Shown one piece after another: positions 1 through 11,134 of a stretch of DNA of 64,000 nucleotides. The stretch lies in contig NW_006917103.1 in the NCBI RefSeq assembly GCF_000516985.1, forward strand, positions 744,001-808,000. The letters are read 5' to 3'. The stretch is from Pestalotiopsis fici W106-1 (Eukaryota; Ascomycota; Sordariomycetes; Amphisphaeriales; Sporocadaceae). The position numbers and the translations under genes were made by a program. The notes under the pieces were generated by a model that saw only the letters and a list, made by a program, of their open reading frames with translations, did no database searches and was not told the DNA's origin. The first letter of the stretch is position 1. Each line of letters starts with the position of its first letter.

Positions 1-1992
1 GACGCTCGAGAGTTGGTGAGACGACGTTTGGAGTCAGAAGACAGCGGCAAGTGGTTTCTCGTCGTCGATAATGTTGACGACGTAGACATTTTGTACGGAC
101 AAGCCGGCTCCAACTCCAACCCCAACTCCGATGCGGCATCCGAAGATGGTATACATCAGTACCTGCCAGAAAGCCAGAATTGCGTCCTTCTGTTCACCAC
201 GCGCTCGCCGGACGTGGCTGTCGAGATTGCTGGCCCCGATGTGATTGACCTAGAAGAAATGAGCTCCGAGGAAGCTGTCGGCCTTTTGACGACATTGTTA
301 CGTCGGCAGGAGCTCCTTCGGGATAAGACAATCGTTGCAAAGCTCCTGCAGGAACTTGCGTATTTGCCGCTGGCCATTGCGCAGGCTGCTGCCTATCTTA
401 ACCGGAACCGGCAATCGTCCATCAGCTCTTACCTCAAGCTATTGCATGGCACCGAGGAGGACATAATAGGCCTACTGAGCCGGGAATTCCGAGATGGCTC
501 TCTATTCCAGGCATCGCAGCGGGCGGTGGCGACGACCTGGATGGTCTCGTTTGATCTTATCTCTGTTTCGGATGATGCAGCTATAAAACTGCTTTCATTT
601 ATATCCTGCATCGAGCCAAAGAGCATTCCCCTCTCGCTCCTACCGCAGAATAAGTCGGCGGAAGAGAGACAACACGCGATCGGAACGCTGTGTGGGTATG
701 CGTTTCTGGTCGCTAGAGAAGATGAAGAAATGTTTGATATGCATAGGCTGGTGCATATGGCGACAAGGATATGGAACCAACGACATGATCGAATAAAGGA
801 AGTGACGCTGGGTGCTCTCCATCAACTGAACGCAGTGTTTCCACCGATCGATACGGCCAATTGGGAACGCTGGAGAGTCTATCTGCCGCACGCCGTACGA
901 GCGCTTGGCGAGAGCAAGGGGCACTGTGTTCAGGAGAGATATGACTTATTGAATCGAGTGAGTCCATACTTCTTTGAAGAAAGACGGTTCAAGGAAGTGT
1001 TACCGGCTTTGGATGAGGCAGCCAGTTGGAGGAGGAATGCAATGCCTGATACGAATCCGGATCGACTCACGACAGAACACTGGCTCGCAAATGCATACCT
1101 GGAAAATAGGCGAATCAACGAAGCGATTGTGTTATTAGAGCATGTCGTCGCGCTTCGGGAACATATGCTAGACGAGAGGGATCGCTCTCGGCTACTTTCA
1201 CAATACCAGCTCGCAAGAGCATATCTGGCTTCAAGACGCATCAAGGAGGCGATTGTAATATTTGAGCATGTGGTGGCGGTTCGGGAGAAGACACTGGATG
1301 AGAGGGACCACAAACGACTAGACTCACAACATGAGCTTGCGCGAGCATACCTGGAAGACAGACGAATCAAGGAGGCAATTGTAATATTCGAGCACGTGGT
1401 GGCGGTTCGAGATCAAATGCTGGATGAGAGGAGTCAACATCGACAAGGCTCACAACACATGCTTGCACGGGCATACCTGGATGACAAGCGGGCCGCAGAG
1501 GCAGTCGTGATATTGGAGCATGTGGTAGCGGTTCAAAGGCAGACGCTGGACGAAACGGATCTTTTTCGACTGGCATCAGAACATGTGCTTGCGCGGGCAT
1601 ATTTGAACAACAGGCGGATCAAAGAAGCGATCGTAATGTTTGAGTACGTGGTAGAAGGCTTCAAGCAAGCGCTGGAAGAAAAGGATATCTATCGACTAAA
1701 ATCACAACGCGAGCTCGCACGGGCGTATTTGGATGATGGGCGGATCAAAGAAGCGGTTGTGATGTTAGAGTACGTGGTGGCGGCTTTTGAGCAAACACTG
1801 GATAGGAGGGATTTTGATCGGCTGGTGACAGAACACGTGCTCGCACGAGCATACCTGGCGGATGGAGAGGTTCAGAAAGCGGTCGCCCTCCTTGAGCATG
1901 TTGTGGCCATGAAAGCAGAAACTCTTGCGCCCAACGATGACAGTCGACTTCTTTCAGTAGCATTGCTAGCAGATGCTAGAAAAGCGCTATAA
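1..1992 (+). CDS. NB-ARC/TPR NLR-like receptor (5' partial)
   Basis: The reading frame is open from base 1 to a TAA at 1990-1992, so the start, any effector domain and the P-loop lie upstream of the window. The visible 663 residues begin just before Walker B (KWFLVVDNVDD, about residues 18-27). Next come an RNBS-B-like LLFTTRS, a GLPL-like LPLAIAQAAAYL at about residue 125, and an MHD-type FDMHRLVHMA near residue 247. From about base 960 there are eight 42-residue TPR units of the kinesin-light-chain type, the later ones each starting ARAYL and carrying EAIV..EHVVAVRE. This is the STAND ATPase layout used by fungal heterokaryon-incompatibility and immune-type receptors: ligand binding on the repeats, nucleotide-driven oligomerisation. 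The ligand and effector cannot be read here. The gene converges on the DUF3883 gene 870 bp away. Confidence 0.9.
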   Translation, partial: DARELVRRRLESEDSGKWFLVVDNVDDVDILYGQAGSNSNPNSDAASEDGIHQYLPESQNCVLLFTTRSPDVAVEIAGPDVIDLEEMSSEEAVGLLTTLLRRQELLRDKTIVAKLLQELAYLPLAIAQAAAYLNRNRQSSISSYLKLLHGTEEDIIGLLSREFRDGSLFQASQRAVATTWMVSFDLISVSDDAAIKLLSFISCIEPKSIPLSLLPQNKSAEERQHAIGTLCGYAFLVAREDEEMFDMHRLVHMATRIWNQRHDRIKEVTLGALHQLNAVFPPIDTANWERWRVYLPHAVRALGESKGHCVQERYDLLNRVSPYFFEERRFKEVLPALDEAASWRRNAMPDTNPDRLTTEHWLANAYLENRRINEAIVLLEHVVALREHMLDERDRSRLLSQYQLARAYLASRRIKEAIVIFEHVVAVREKTLDERDHKRLDSQHELARAYLEDRRIKEAIVIFEHVVAVRDQMLDERSQHRQGSQHMLARAYLDDKRAAEAVVILEHVVAVQRQTLDETDLFRLASEHVLARAYLNNRRIKEAIVMFEYVVEGFKQALEEKDIYRLKSQRELARAYLDDGRIKEAVVMLEYVVAAFEQTLDRRDFDRLVTEHVLARAYLADGEVQKAVALLEHVVAMKAETLAPNDDSRLLSVALLADARKAL

Positions 1993-2866
1993 GCGCAATT
2001 CTTTTCCTTTTCTTACTAAGGGGGTCTAGCATGTACAATATGATACGTGGCCAGAAGATTTGATTCATTATCCCCTTTTCTGGAGAAACATGAGTCCAAG
2101 CGAGTGATACAAATCTTGACCTCTACTTCTGTTGATGACAGTATATATAGAGTCAGCTGTCATCAGGCCCGTGTACAGGGACAAAACATAAGTTAGTCAT
2201 AAAACTCTTGCACTTTGTCTGGTCGTTGGAGCTCGTCATCCACACCTAGGGATACCGTGTTTACGGTACTTGAGGATGACATTCAGTGCTCTGGTCGACT
2301 TTGGCTCCATCTCGCCGATATCGTCATCTTAACTCTTAAGAAGCGACTGGCGCATTTTCTCGTGCCTCATGTCTTTCAAAGTGCTTTCCGATTGCATATC
2401 CAGAAAATTGGTCATGTGATCAGGTTTTACTTTAGCAAGAAAGTAAACAGCGTGTTGCTTCGCAGGCCCTCTTGTTTGTGAACTACCATGTCCCCGCACT
2501 GTCATTAAAGCTGTATAGCTGGCGGAGCAAAGACCTTGGGCAGGCGGAGCGACACGACCAGTCTCTCATAACAAAGAAAAAAAAAATCAAAATGGTTTTC
2601 AAATACAAAGTGAATGTTTGTAAAACTGACTCTAAAACCTTTCCTGTTGCTTCCTGTTGTATATCTGCAGGATGGCTGGGCCATCCAAATAAGCCAGCAC
2701 CTCTCCAAATCTAAGAGGCGGTTAATATAGATCAATGCGTTACACAATTGACACCCATGTCAGTCAAGTTTGAACCGCGATAGGAACAAACCTCCTTGAT
2801 CAACACATAACAATAATTTAGGGTTGTGGGTGATCACAAAATTCAAAATTAACAACTAGATACTCG
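1993..2866. other. Intergenic, convergent gene ends
   Basis: This lies between the stop codons of two convergent genes. It has only short unsupported frames, an A-rich run near 2575-2590, and a fragment of the dispersed repeat at 2694-2780. No gene is supported. Confidence 0.6.
2694..2780 (+). repeat. Dispersed repeat, right-end fragment (copy 3)
   Basis: It shares an interrupted series of blocks with 10698-10775: AGCACCT, CTAA, GGCGG, AATATA, ATCAA and ACACAATT in the same order with small indels. It matches only the right part of the copy at 10380-10780. This is read by eye; no family is recognised. Confidence 0.5.
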
Positions 2867-5800
2867 CTAGTGCCGCCCAGATGGTGTAGTCGCGCGTGCA
2901 GAGACAATGTTTCCACGGGTAGTGCTAGCTTCTTGATAACTCTGAAGCCGCAGTTCCTCAACAGAGAATTTCTGGTATGGTATTTGGAACCCGATATGTT
3001 GGTAGGACACCACACCAAGGGAGCCAGATTCTTTTTGAATCGTTGGAGAGAACAGTGTGTTCAAAGTCCCAGGCGCGGAGTTGAATTTGAATGACGGCAC
3101 AGTTCCACTGTTGGATGCCTGCGACCAACCCTGTGATGCGCCGGAGCTTCCGCCGAAACCGGGTGAGACAGAATAGGTCTCAACAGTAAAATTCAGCTTG
3201 GCTGTCTGTCTCATGTATTCAGGGTCCACGTATATCACCAAGCCCATTTGCTCGCTTCCGAGATTCGACACCCTGAAGATGACGTATATTTCTGCGTCCA
3301 TGTTGGATTTTGACTGCATCTATATGTCCGCAGCTTGTTAGTACAAAGGTTTAGACCAGTCAGAGGATACGCGTTTGTAAAGAACTTGACTTACCCTGCT
3401 GAATTGGCTTTTACTCATGTAGAAAGGCGTCTCATGCGGGCCAGTAGTGGTCTTCACCTCGATATAATACGACGGGCGACGACTTGTCCAGATCTTTTTG
3501 TCGAGATATCCCAATGTTATGAGTTCACTTGTCAGAGTACCAGACACATCCCAATACACGATATCCGCCGTTTCCCTCCCATTCCAGGGTATCAAATCCG
3601 AGTAGGATGGATGCTGTCTCACATACTTCCTGATGGTACTCAACCAGTTCAACCTTCCGAAGCCTGGAAGCACTGATTTCATCTTGGAGAGGAGCTCAAA
3701 GACCTATGTTGCGTTAGATGATTCCAGAATTGACCAAAAAAGACAACCGCAAAGTCAACATACATAAAGCTCGCCAGCAGCACCAATCATTCTGTCTCTT
3801 TCGAGTTTGCTGCTGCTCAAGAATTCGATCTTAGTATTTGCATCTCGCCTTGGGTAAACCCCATTTGCATCAGGAGGGGGAGATATCGTGGATGAGCTTC
3901 TCGCATTTGGGAAGTATGAACGTCCTGCTATCTCAATCACTTTTGATAGCAGTGCAATGTAGTTACTCATTTCACGTTCTTCACTCGAACTGGGCCCTTG
4001 TACACTGACAAGCTGACCAGTATGTACCAAAGTTGATGATGATGTCCCGACTCCAGACGACCTAAATACTCCAGAGAATCTGGGTAGCAAGGACATGAAG
4101 GTGCCATTGGATGGACTAGGTGATATTTGCCCGGACACATCTGCTACATGCTGGGTTCCGCTGGGTTGTAAGCAAGGTACTGCAAGCGAGGATGGAGTTG
4201 ATTTTGGTGAGGATTGAACAGACACATCGCTACCTGAACCCGACCCCTCAAGATTATCGAAGACCAATGGCGCATTTCTACCACCACTGGGAGTGGGAGG
4301 TCTGTGGGAAGGTTGTGATGATGGTTCCGTGGCTTGTGCTGCAGCTTTCTGCACAGGCTCATAGTCGTCGGGAAAGGAGAGCTCCGCTATGCCGGAACCC
4401 TCCAAGATAGCTTCTGTATTGTCACAGGAAACATTGAGAGTCTGCATGATTATGCTGACGCATGTTGTGCTCTCCATTGTTGGCAGGGAACGGCCGTCCT
4501 GTTCCATGAACCAGTCATAAAGACGCTGCGGAAGTGTTTGTGAGTAGCACAGTTGTTGCTGTTTGCGATCTCGCGGAATATAAACCCGAAGGACATCTTC
4601 GCTTGCATCGATATGAAGGTGACTTTGGGAGGTCTTGACGATCACGGTAGATGTGCCTTGCTGGAGATGAAGTTCCGTGGCGATTCCATCCGTCTCAACG
4701 ACTTGTGCACTTTTTAAAACCTCGTAAAAAGATTTTGGGTTGGTTCGAGCCTTTGGACTTTTGAAGTGCGTTGCAATTCTGTACATTTTTCTTCTTTAGC
4801 TCATGGCGAGAAAAGTATAGGGAAACGAGGTACTTGCCGGCAAATACCATGAGCTCTGGGCCCTATGTCGCGATGCGGATCCGACAGTGTTGTTTCACTA
4901 CCACCTATGATGGCCGATACTTCCTTGGCGGCTACTGACGTGTATCGTGTATCGAGGCCTGCCCACTTGAGTGTTGACCGAAGCTGGTAGACCTCTTCGA
5001 AACTGTGATCAAGCAAAGATGCTTTCCCTGCGAATAAGAGACCGTGCGGCCGTCGATCAATTATCGCAAAGGGGGATGTGCCGCAGCAAAGCTCAACGTG
5101 TCCACTGGCGTGTTTGACAGGGAAAAGGCGCCTCTTTAGCAGTGGTGTAGGGTCCGGCTTCTTGTCGGTTTGCGACAGGAGGGAATGGAAAGCAGCCCAT
5201 GTTGACTTGACTTCGGAAATTGGTGGCTTATCTGAGGCTCCCAATTTTTTGAGTTTGTCATAAGCCATTTGCAAGGTAAGGGTTGTCACCCCAAGCTCCT
5301 TCACAAATAGACCCGCCAAATCTGGATATATATCATTCAAGATAACTTTGCCTTCTATATCTGTCGCACTTGACCATAGACAGTCTTCAATCTTGTGCCA
5401 TGAGTCTGCAGCAAATATAAAGGCCTCATTTCCAAAGATGCCCCTAGATCAAACTGTTAGCTAATTCTGGAGCAGGCGACCACGTATAGGACATACAAAA
5501 GATCTTGTTTGCAGGATGTATCAGAAGAAGATATCAGTTTCTCCAAATGATTGTAAACATCTGTTGCTGCTCTGGTGGTATAACAACCGTCGTCTTCGTA
5601 GAGAATGTCTTTGTGCTCTTGACTCATTTCAGCGTGGTATAGCAGTTCATCGAGTATATCGGTCAAGGTAAAGTCCTTGATACCTAGAATATTTTGAAGG
5701 AACTTCTTCAAAGCTGCGCTGTCAATCTCAGTCTCGGTTAGAACCTCACCGAACAAGTGGGCTAGCGGTTCCAGTGTCCATGCTGTCAACGGAGCATCCC

Positions 5801-8800
5801 AACGACATTCGTTTGGCTGCAACCATCTGCCTCCTTGGAATGTACGGCCAGGAACTAGCAACAAGCCTTTGTATGAGTTTCCGTCGGCAGGATCAACATC
5901 AAAGTATGCTCTGTATGACGTCAATGAGAAGGGATTGGAGGAAAGGTACTAGATTCGGCTTACCGAATTACTTGCTTCTGAGCTTTCCTGATGTCTGAGT
6001 CAGGCGAGTCCCGGCTTTTCCGGTAGATGGTTTCATATAGCATGTAGACTTTCTTCGATATCTCCATGTCGGGTTTCGGATACCGTGTGGCAAGGACTGA
6101 CAGAATCGCCAAGTAAAACTCGACATCATCCCGTGTGCGCACACCAAAGGTTCCATTGAGAAAGGTCCATTTCGACAGATCATCTGGTTCCAGAGTATCA
6201 CTCAAATCGAGAAAGGGAAATTCATCCGTGCCTGCCTCACCCAAATACTCTATCGCCCGCGCTTTGAGTTCCGGCATTGGAAGAAAACTGTTTTTTAGTT
6301 GGGCAGTACAACCTTTCATAGTTAACACAACTCGGCTGAGTTCATCCCTGATTTCCTGACATTGCTGCACTTCATTCTTGATGTCATTCCAATAGTGTCC
6401 AAGTATTCCCAGGAGCTTGCCGCTATTATGCTCAATGATATGTCGGAACATGTCAGTAAGGGAACCGTTCGCGATTAGTTTTGGTTTGTCAAGAACGCCA
6501 AGTGATGTTCGCAACCAGAACGTCCAAGGTACACTAGCTTCACGACCCGATGCTGGTTGTGGGGCATTCTCCAGATAATACGGATCCAGAAAAGCTACCG
6601 AAAACTTGGGTAAGTTTTCAAGCAGTTTTGCTAAGCCGAATTTGTGGTTGTCCTTGATGTACACATCCTGGGCTTGAGGTGCAATCAGCAGGCCCTCCTG
6701 TGTAAGGACTCTGATGAAACGCAACTCGCTCGGCTTGTCAACAGCTCCACCCTGTGTGAGATATAAGAAAGAAAGATGGGGCAGAGATATTCCAACTTGT
6801 TCAGTTGTGTTGGTTCCAAATAACCTTGACCTGTTGATGACGCTTGGGTACTGGTCAAGAATCAATTGTCGCACCGCTTGAACAGAAAGTTTCTTTGCTC
6901 CCAGATTCAAAAAGAGTTTTCTTCTCTCCGCATTAAGAGTGGCGTTCCCATCGATAATATTAAGATCTAGGGAACTCGGAATGTTTTCACCGTTGGCAGT
7001 TGGAAAGACGAGTGGCGATCCGGTCTGCCCTGCGGGAATCCATTTTCCACCCTGAACCGGAATCAGCCTGAAATCGAAGATTCTTTTCCGATGTTTCTCT
7101 GCAAAACTCTTGAATGGGCGGTTCAGAACCTGTGCTGTTCTGGTATGCCATGATGGTGATGACTGCGGTGATTTGAATCGCGACGTATCCCGTGCCAAAT
7201 CAGCCTCGACCCGATCCAAAAACTGGGTCATATGAAAGTTTCGGAGGCCCCAACCTCTCAGATATGAAGAAATGGTGGAGAGATCGTAGCCACTGGAGAG
7301 ATAAACCTCCGGATCAATGTCTTCCAGAAGCGGCTCACCGAGTTCGTCAAGAGCATCATCTGTGAGGTTGCACAGCTGGTCTATCCTTTTCAGAGGACCT
7401 CCGCTCTGCGGGCGCATTAATCTTTTGACTGAAACCTTTTTCTTCATATCAGCAACGACCGACTTCCAATACTTGTCCCAGGGGAAATCGTTTTCTTGAG
7501 GCAGGTACTTGATCCATTCAAACTCGAGACTCGTATCGTGGCAGAGCTCTTCCATGGCGTTAGCAAAGGTATCAGCGATATAACTGACGAGGCCGAGGTT
7601 TCTCGCAGATGTAGTTACGATATCTTGACGATTTGCTTGTGTCACGAAGTCTGAATGAATCAAAAACTAGATCTAGTCAGTTACATGACACTTTTCACGG
7701 ATCTTTTCAACACTTTCACACACCTTGAAGCCCATATTGCGAATAGGAAGGAAAGCGAACACATTTTGTGTTTGTATGATGGGAATGGAGTTACGATCCA
7801 AGGGGAAGGCAAGAATGATCTCCGCAGAGCTAGTTGCAGGGGTCGTGGTGAGTTCCGATTGTACCCTGTTCTCGCTTTCGGGGATCCCATCCGCTGTATT
7901 CTTGGTGACATGATAATATGTCTCTTCTGCCGGGTTATCTGCAACAGATTTTCGCAGTGTTATACGATGTCCATGAGACAAGTTTGCCACTTCGAATGTG
8001 GTTGTGGTAGGGTTTCCATGGTGAGAGAAAATGATTTTTATGCGCCGGATCTTCCTGAGGAATAAAAGATGGGTATCCTGTATATCCTGAAACTGTTGCA
8101 CAATTTGCTGATGTCGTTCCTGGATCTCCAAGGCTGAGCCTGTGTCGTGTAGGAAGAGGGTGATGCGGGTGACACGGCTGGATAGATTTGTGTCGGGATC
8201 TTCCCAGATAGGAGATATCATACCCATCCCGGAGTCTTGAGTGATGAGGGCCGATTTAATCAGTGCTAGATCGGAACAACAGTGAGTGATAATCTTGTTG
8301 CACTTACCGCCGCGACGATGGACAAATGAGAACGAAAAATTCCCAGATTGAATGTGAACCTTGTGGGCTGCCATGAACACAGATTTGAAACCAATGCCCT
8401 TTTCTCCAATGTATCCTTGTGCCCCTACCTTCGAGCTCTGACCTACCTCGCATATGGCGATCAGATCTTCTCTAGTGAATCCATCCTCATTGCACTCCAA
8501 AACGATCTTGTCAGGGAAGATTTGGAAGGATGCGTACGGCTCTATCCCATTACCTGTAGCCATTGAGTAGCTATTGTCATCAGTATTTTGTAATAATTCG
8601 AAGACGAATCGTGTGGTGCTGCTATATAAGTTCTTCGCCAGGCTGTTCGACATTTAGTATCTCTATCTCGACTAGTTATCAGCCTCGGGCTTGCACTCAC
8701 GTGATGACTGATTTCCCCGACATCCGGTCTTTCTTGAGCATGACTTCAATGATTCGTTTCCGAGTCTTCTCATCCAGAGCCTGGAGCTCATCCTCGGCAA

Positions 8801-8885
8801 GGTATCCATGATCTTCGGAAATATCTTCAACCATTTTTTTCGCCTCTGCTATGGAGACTGGCCGACTGGACATTGCTGAAGGCAT
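2867..8885 (-). CDS. GHKL ATPase / DUF3883 (NO VEIN-like) protein
   Basis: There are eight exons: 8885-8701, 8642-7724, 7666-5964, 5910-5497, 5443-4838, 4778-3764, 3703-3395 and 3319-2867. They sum to 5604 bp, 1867 residues, with phases consistent at every junction. The N-terminal part has a GHKL fold: N-box ELLQNTDDNS at residues 77-86, NEDGF at 113-117 and GEKGIGFKS at 141-149, as in Sacsin/NO VEIN-type ATPases. Exon 7 carries the DUF3883 (NOV C-terminal) signature: ADIVYWD, then YYIEVKTTTG and PFYMSKSQF near residues 1690-1712. The D...ExK pattern resembles PD-(D/E)xK nucleases. A low-complexity Ser/Pro-rich stretch lies in exon 6. Intron 5 has a GC donor. Family members are large, mostly uncharacterised fungal proteins; a role in nucleic-acid surveillance is only inference. 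The ATG at 8885 opens an uninterrupted exon 1. Confidence 0.88.
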
Positions 8886-11134
8886 GGTGATAGATTTTGA
8901 GGCTTGAAATGAAGGAAGTGACTATATCTGACTTGAAGGGACGGTAGATGCGCGCTGATCGGCTTCTTCGACTTACAGCGACAATCGAAATCGCCACTTT
9001 GTCGTATTTTTGACTATCGCGCTACTACTTGGTTTTGATCGAATGAATTATATAGGATGGAGACAATGATATATGATTCAACAGTCCCTCATCAAGTGCG
9101 GCACAGATGAGCCCGCACAGATAGGTTCTGTTGTAAATTTCAACTTATCGAAGCCCAGCAGAGGCGCAGTGCTTCAAACAGGGGCTTTAAGATGCATCGA
9201 CACGGTGAGAGCCAATAACATCAGTGCAAATTATCGTCAAGCGCTACCTTGATAGTCTGGCCAGCAGCAGCAGCCAACCTTCTTGGTATCTCGAAACAGT
9301 ACCTCTAAGCGCTGGACAACTCCAACAACCGGCAGTCGGTATTGCGAATGCTTGGACCCACACTCCCCTCCCCTGGCATTCTCGGATTCTTCTGATCCTG
9401 TAAAGTTGCCTTGAAATGCCGGTACCTCCTATCAACTGGTGCAGTGTCCAGCTTTGCGTACGCTTGCTACTAACTTCGTGGCGTTAATGTGCATTAGCAG
9501 AGATATTCTGGCTAGATACACAACCCCATTATGGGTGTAAGGGATGAATAGCCCGCCACCAGAAATGAAACAAGTGGGAAGCCATGCGCAACGGCGGCCC
9601 GAGTATATGGCCTCCTCAATGTGATGTCTACCTGGGTCAGGCTGTGCCAGCACTTCACGCCTCACCACATGGTTGATTGACCGTATGACCAGGCTCCGGC
9701 CCAACTATCGACCACCAGGAAACCATAGCTTATCAGCATACCTAGGCACATAATTCGACCTTTTATCGACTGCATTCCACTTCTGCTTCCAGTAGGAATA
9801 GAGACCGACTCTTGCTCTCTCCAACTTGGCAGCGTACACCTTTTTATTCGCGCTTCTATTCACAGAATACCTAGCACATTACTGCGACCCGAAGCAGTAC
9901 CATGGGTCTGCTTTGGCTTATACCACCACCATCCCTGGCCGAAAATCTATCGGCTGCAATGTGACAGTAGATACTCTGGATAGTCATTGTCATGGTCTTT
10001 TTGTCTCCCCCTTGCATAGTGATGCAGCTGTTACACTACAATATCACACCTGCGCCAAGGCCGGGCGGGTAGGATTGCAGATCCTGCGACATCCCATGCA
10101 TAACAGCGGCTAGAATACCCCTGCACAGCCGTAATTCATCCAATAACCAACGGCCCGACAGTTCGGAACAGCAAAATTGACATTGCGCGGAAATCGCTTT
10201 ATCCCCAACGATTCGATAGAAGTAGATTAGCAGAGCACACGTAGTGCCAGACGGTGGCTAGTGGACCCCATATACCAGGGTTTGCTGGAAGCACACACTG
10301 ATGAATGCCACGGCGTCCAGAAAACTGTACGGGGGTCCTGGGGCCACCCGAGATAAGCCCGCACTGTAAGGCCAGTGCCTGGATGGTAAGTAGCAGTGAC
10401 TTTACGGAAATAACGGGGAAACGAAAGTTTGAATGGAAACGATCAAGTAAGCTAGCTATAGGCCACGAGACTAATGATCATCAGGCGTTGATGATCTTCT
10501 TAATCTAGATGTTGCAAAGCATAGCAAACGTGAAATCAGAAGAGGGCGGTGAAAGATTGAATTTGTACTGGTTCGACCAACTGGTAATGATGCTTAAGAA
10601 CATGCCCCACAATTAACCACCATTGTACAACCTTACAGCGGAGAGCTGTAGCAGCTGCGGGGAAAATTACCTGGGTAGTAGTACCTAGGGTGGTGCTTAG
10701 CACCTAACACGCACCTTTGAGAACTAAAGGCGGGCAATATAAATCAACACATCACACAATTACCACTGATTTCAGACCAATTCAAAGTCCAGATCCAGTA
10801 AGAAGCACCGCCCTGATTCACAATTAGTTAACATCACATACTGCACGGCCAGGCCCGAGCTTGGACCATTCCGGGACACTTAGAAGCTCATGATCAAACA
10901 TGAAAGGACTCTCTTCTTTACTCTTTTTCGCTTTGTTAAGAATACTCGTAGATAGTAGGAACGAGATTGTTGAGTAAATACTTGAGCCCTTATAGCAGGC
11001 GTATCAGCAAGAGCCGATACTGCTGGTCTTTGGACTATTGGCTCAGTGGTCTTGCGCGTGATTACTAGTTACGATAAAACTAGATACAAGGAAAAAAGGT
11101 GTAGGTATAATAAAACCGAGTAACTAATTGTTAT
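8886..11134. other. Gene-poor intergenic region
   Basis: About 2.2 kb lies between the DUF3883 promoter side and the 3' end of the MFS gene. The longest frame (9826-10113, +) starts with a hydrophobic stretch but has no family resemblance. The one supported feature is the dispersed repeat at 10380-10780. Confidence 0.55.
10380..10780 (+). repeat. Dispersed repeat, longest copy (copy 1)
   Basis: Its left part aligns with 34700-34930: GGCCACGAGA, AAGTAGC-type blocks, AGAGGGCGG, GCTGCGGGGAAA, GTACCTAG.GTGGTGC.TAGCACCTAAC. Its right part aligns with 2694-2780. Differences are scattered, with many transitions. No terminal repeats or coding capacity are visible, so it could be a MITE or solo-LTR relic. 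Confidence 0.6.

Noticed and set aside
9826..10113. Plus-strand 95-codon frame beginning with a hydrophobic stretch, possible secreted protein
   Set aside because: The leader contains Glu, Tyr and His inside the hydrophobic run, the Cys are unpatterned, and no splice or codon-use support exists.
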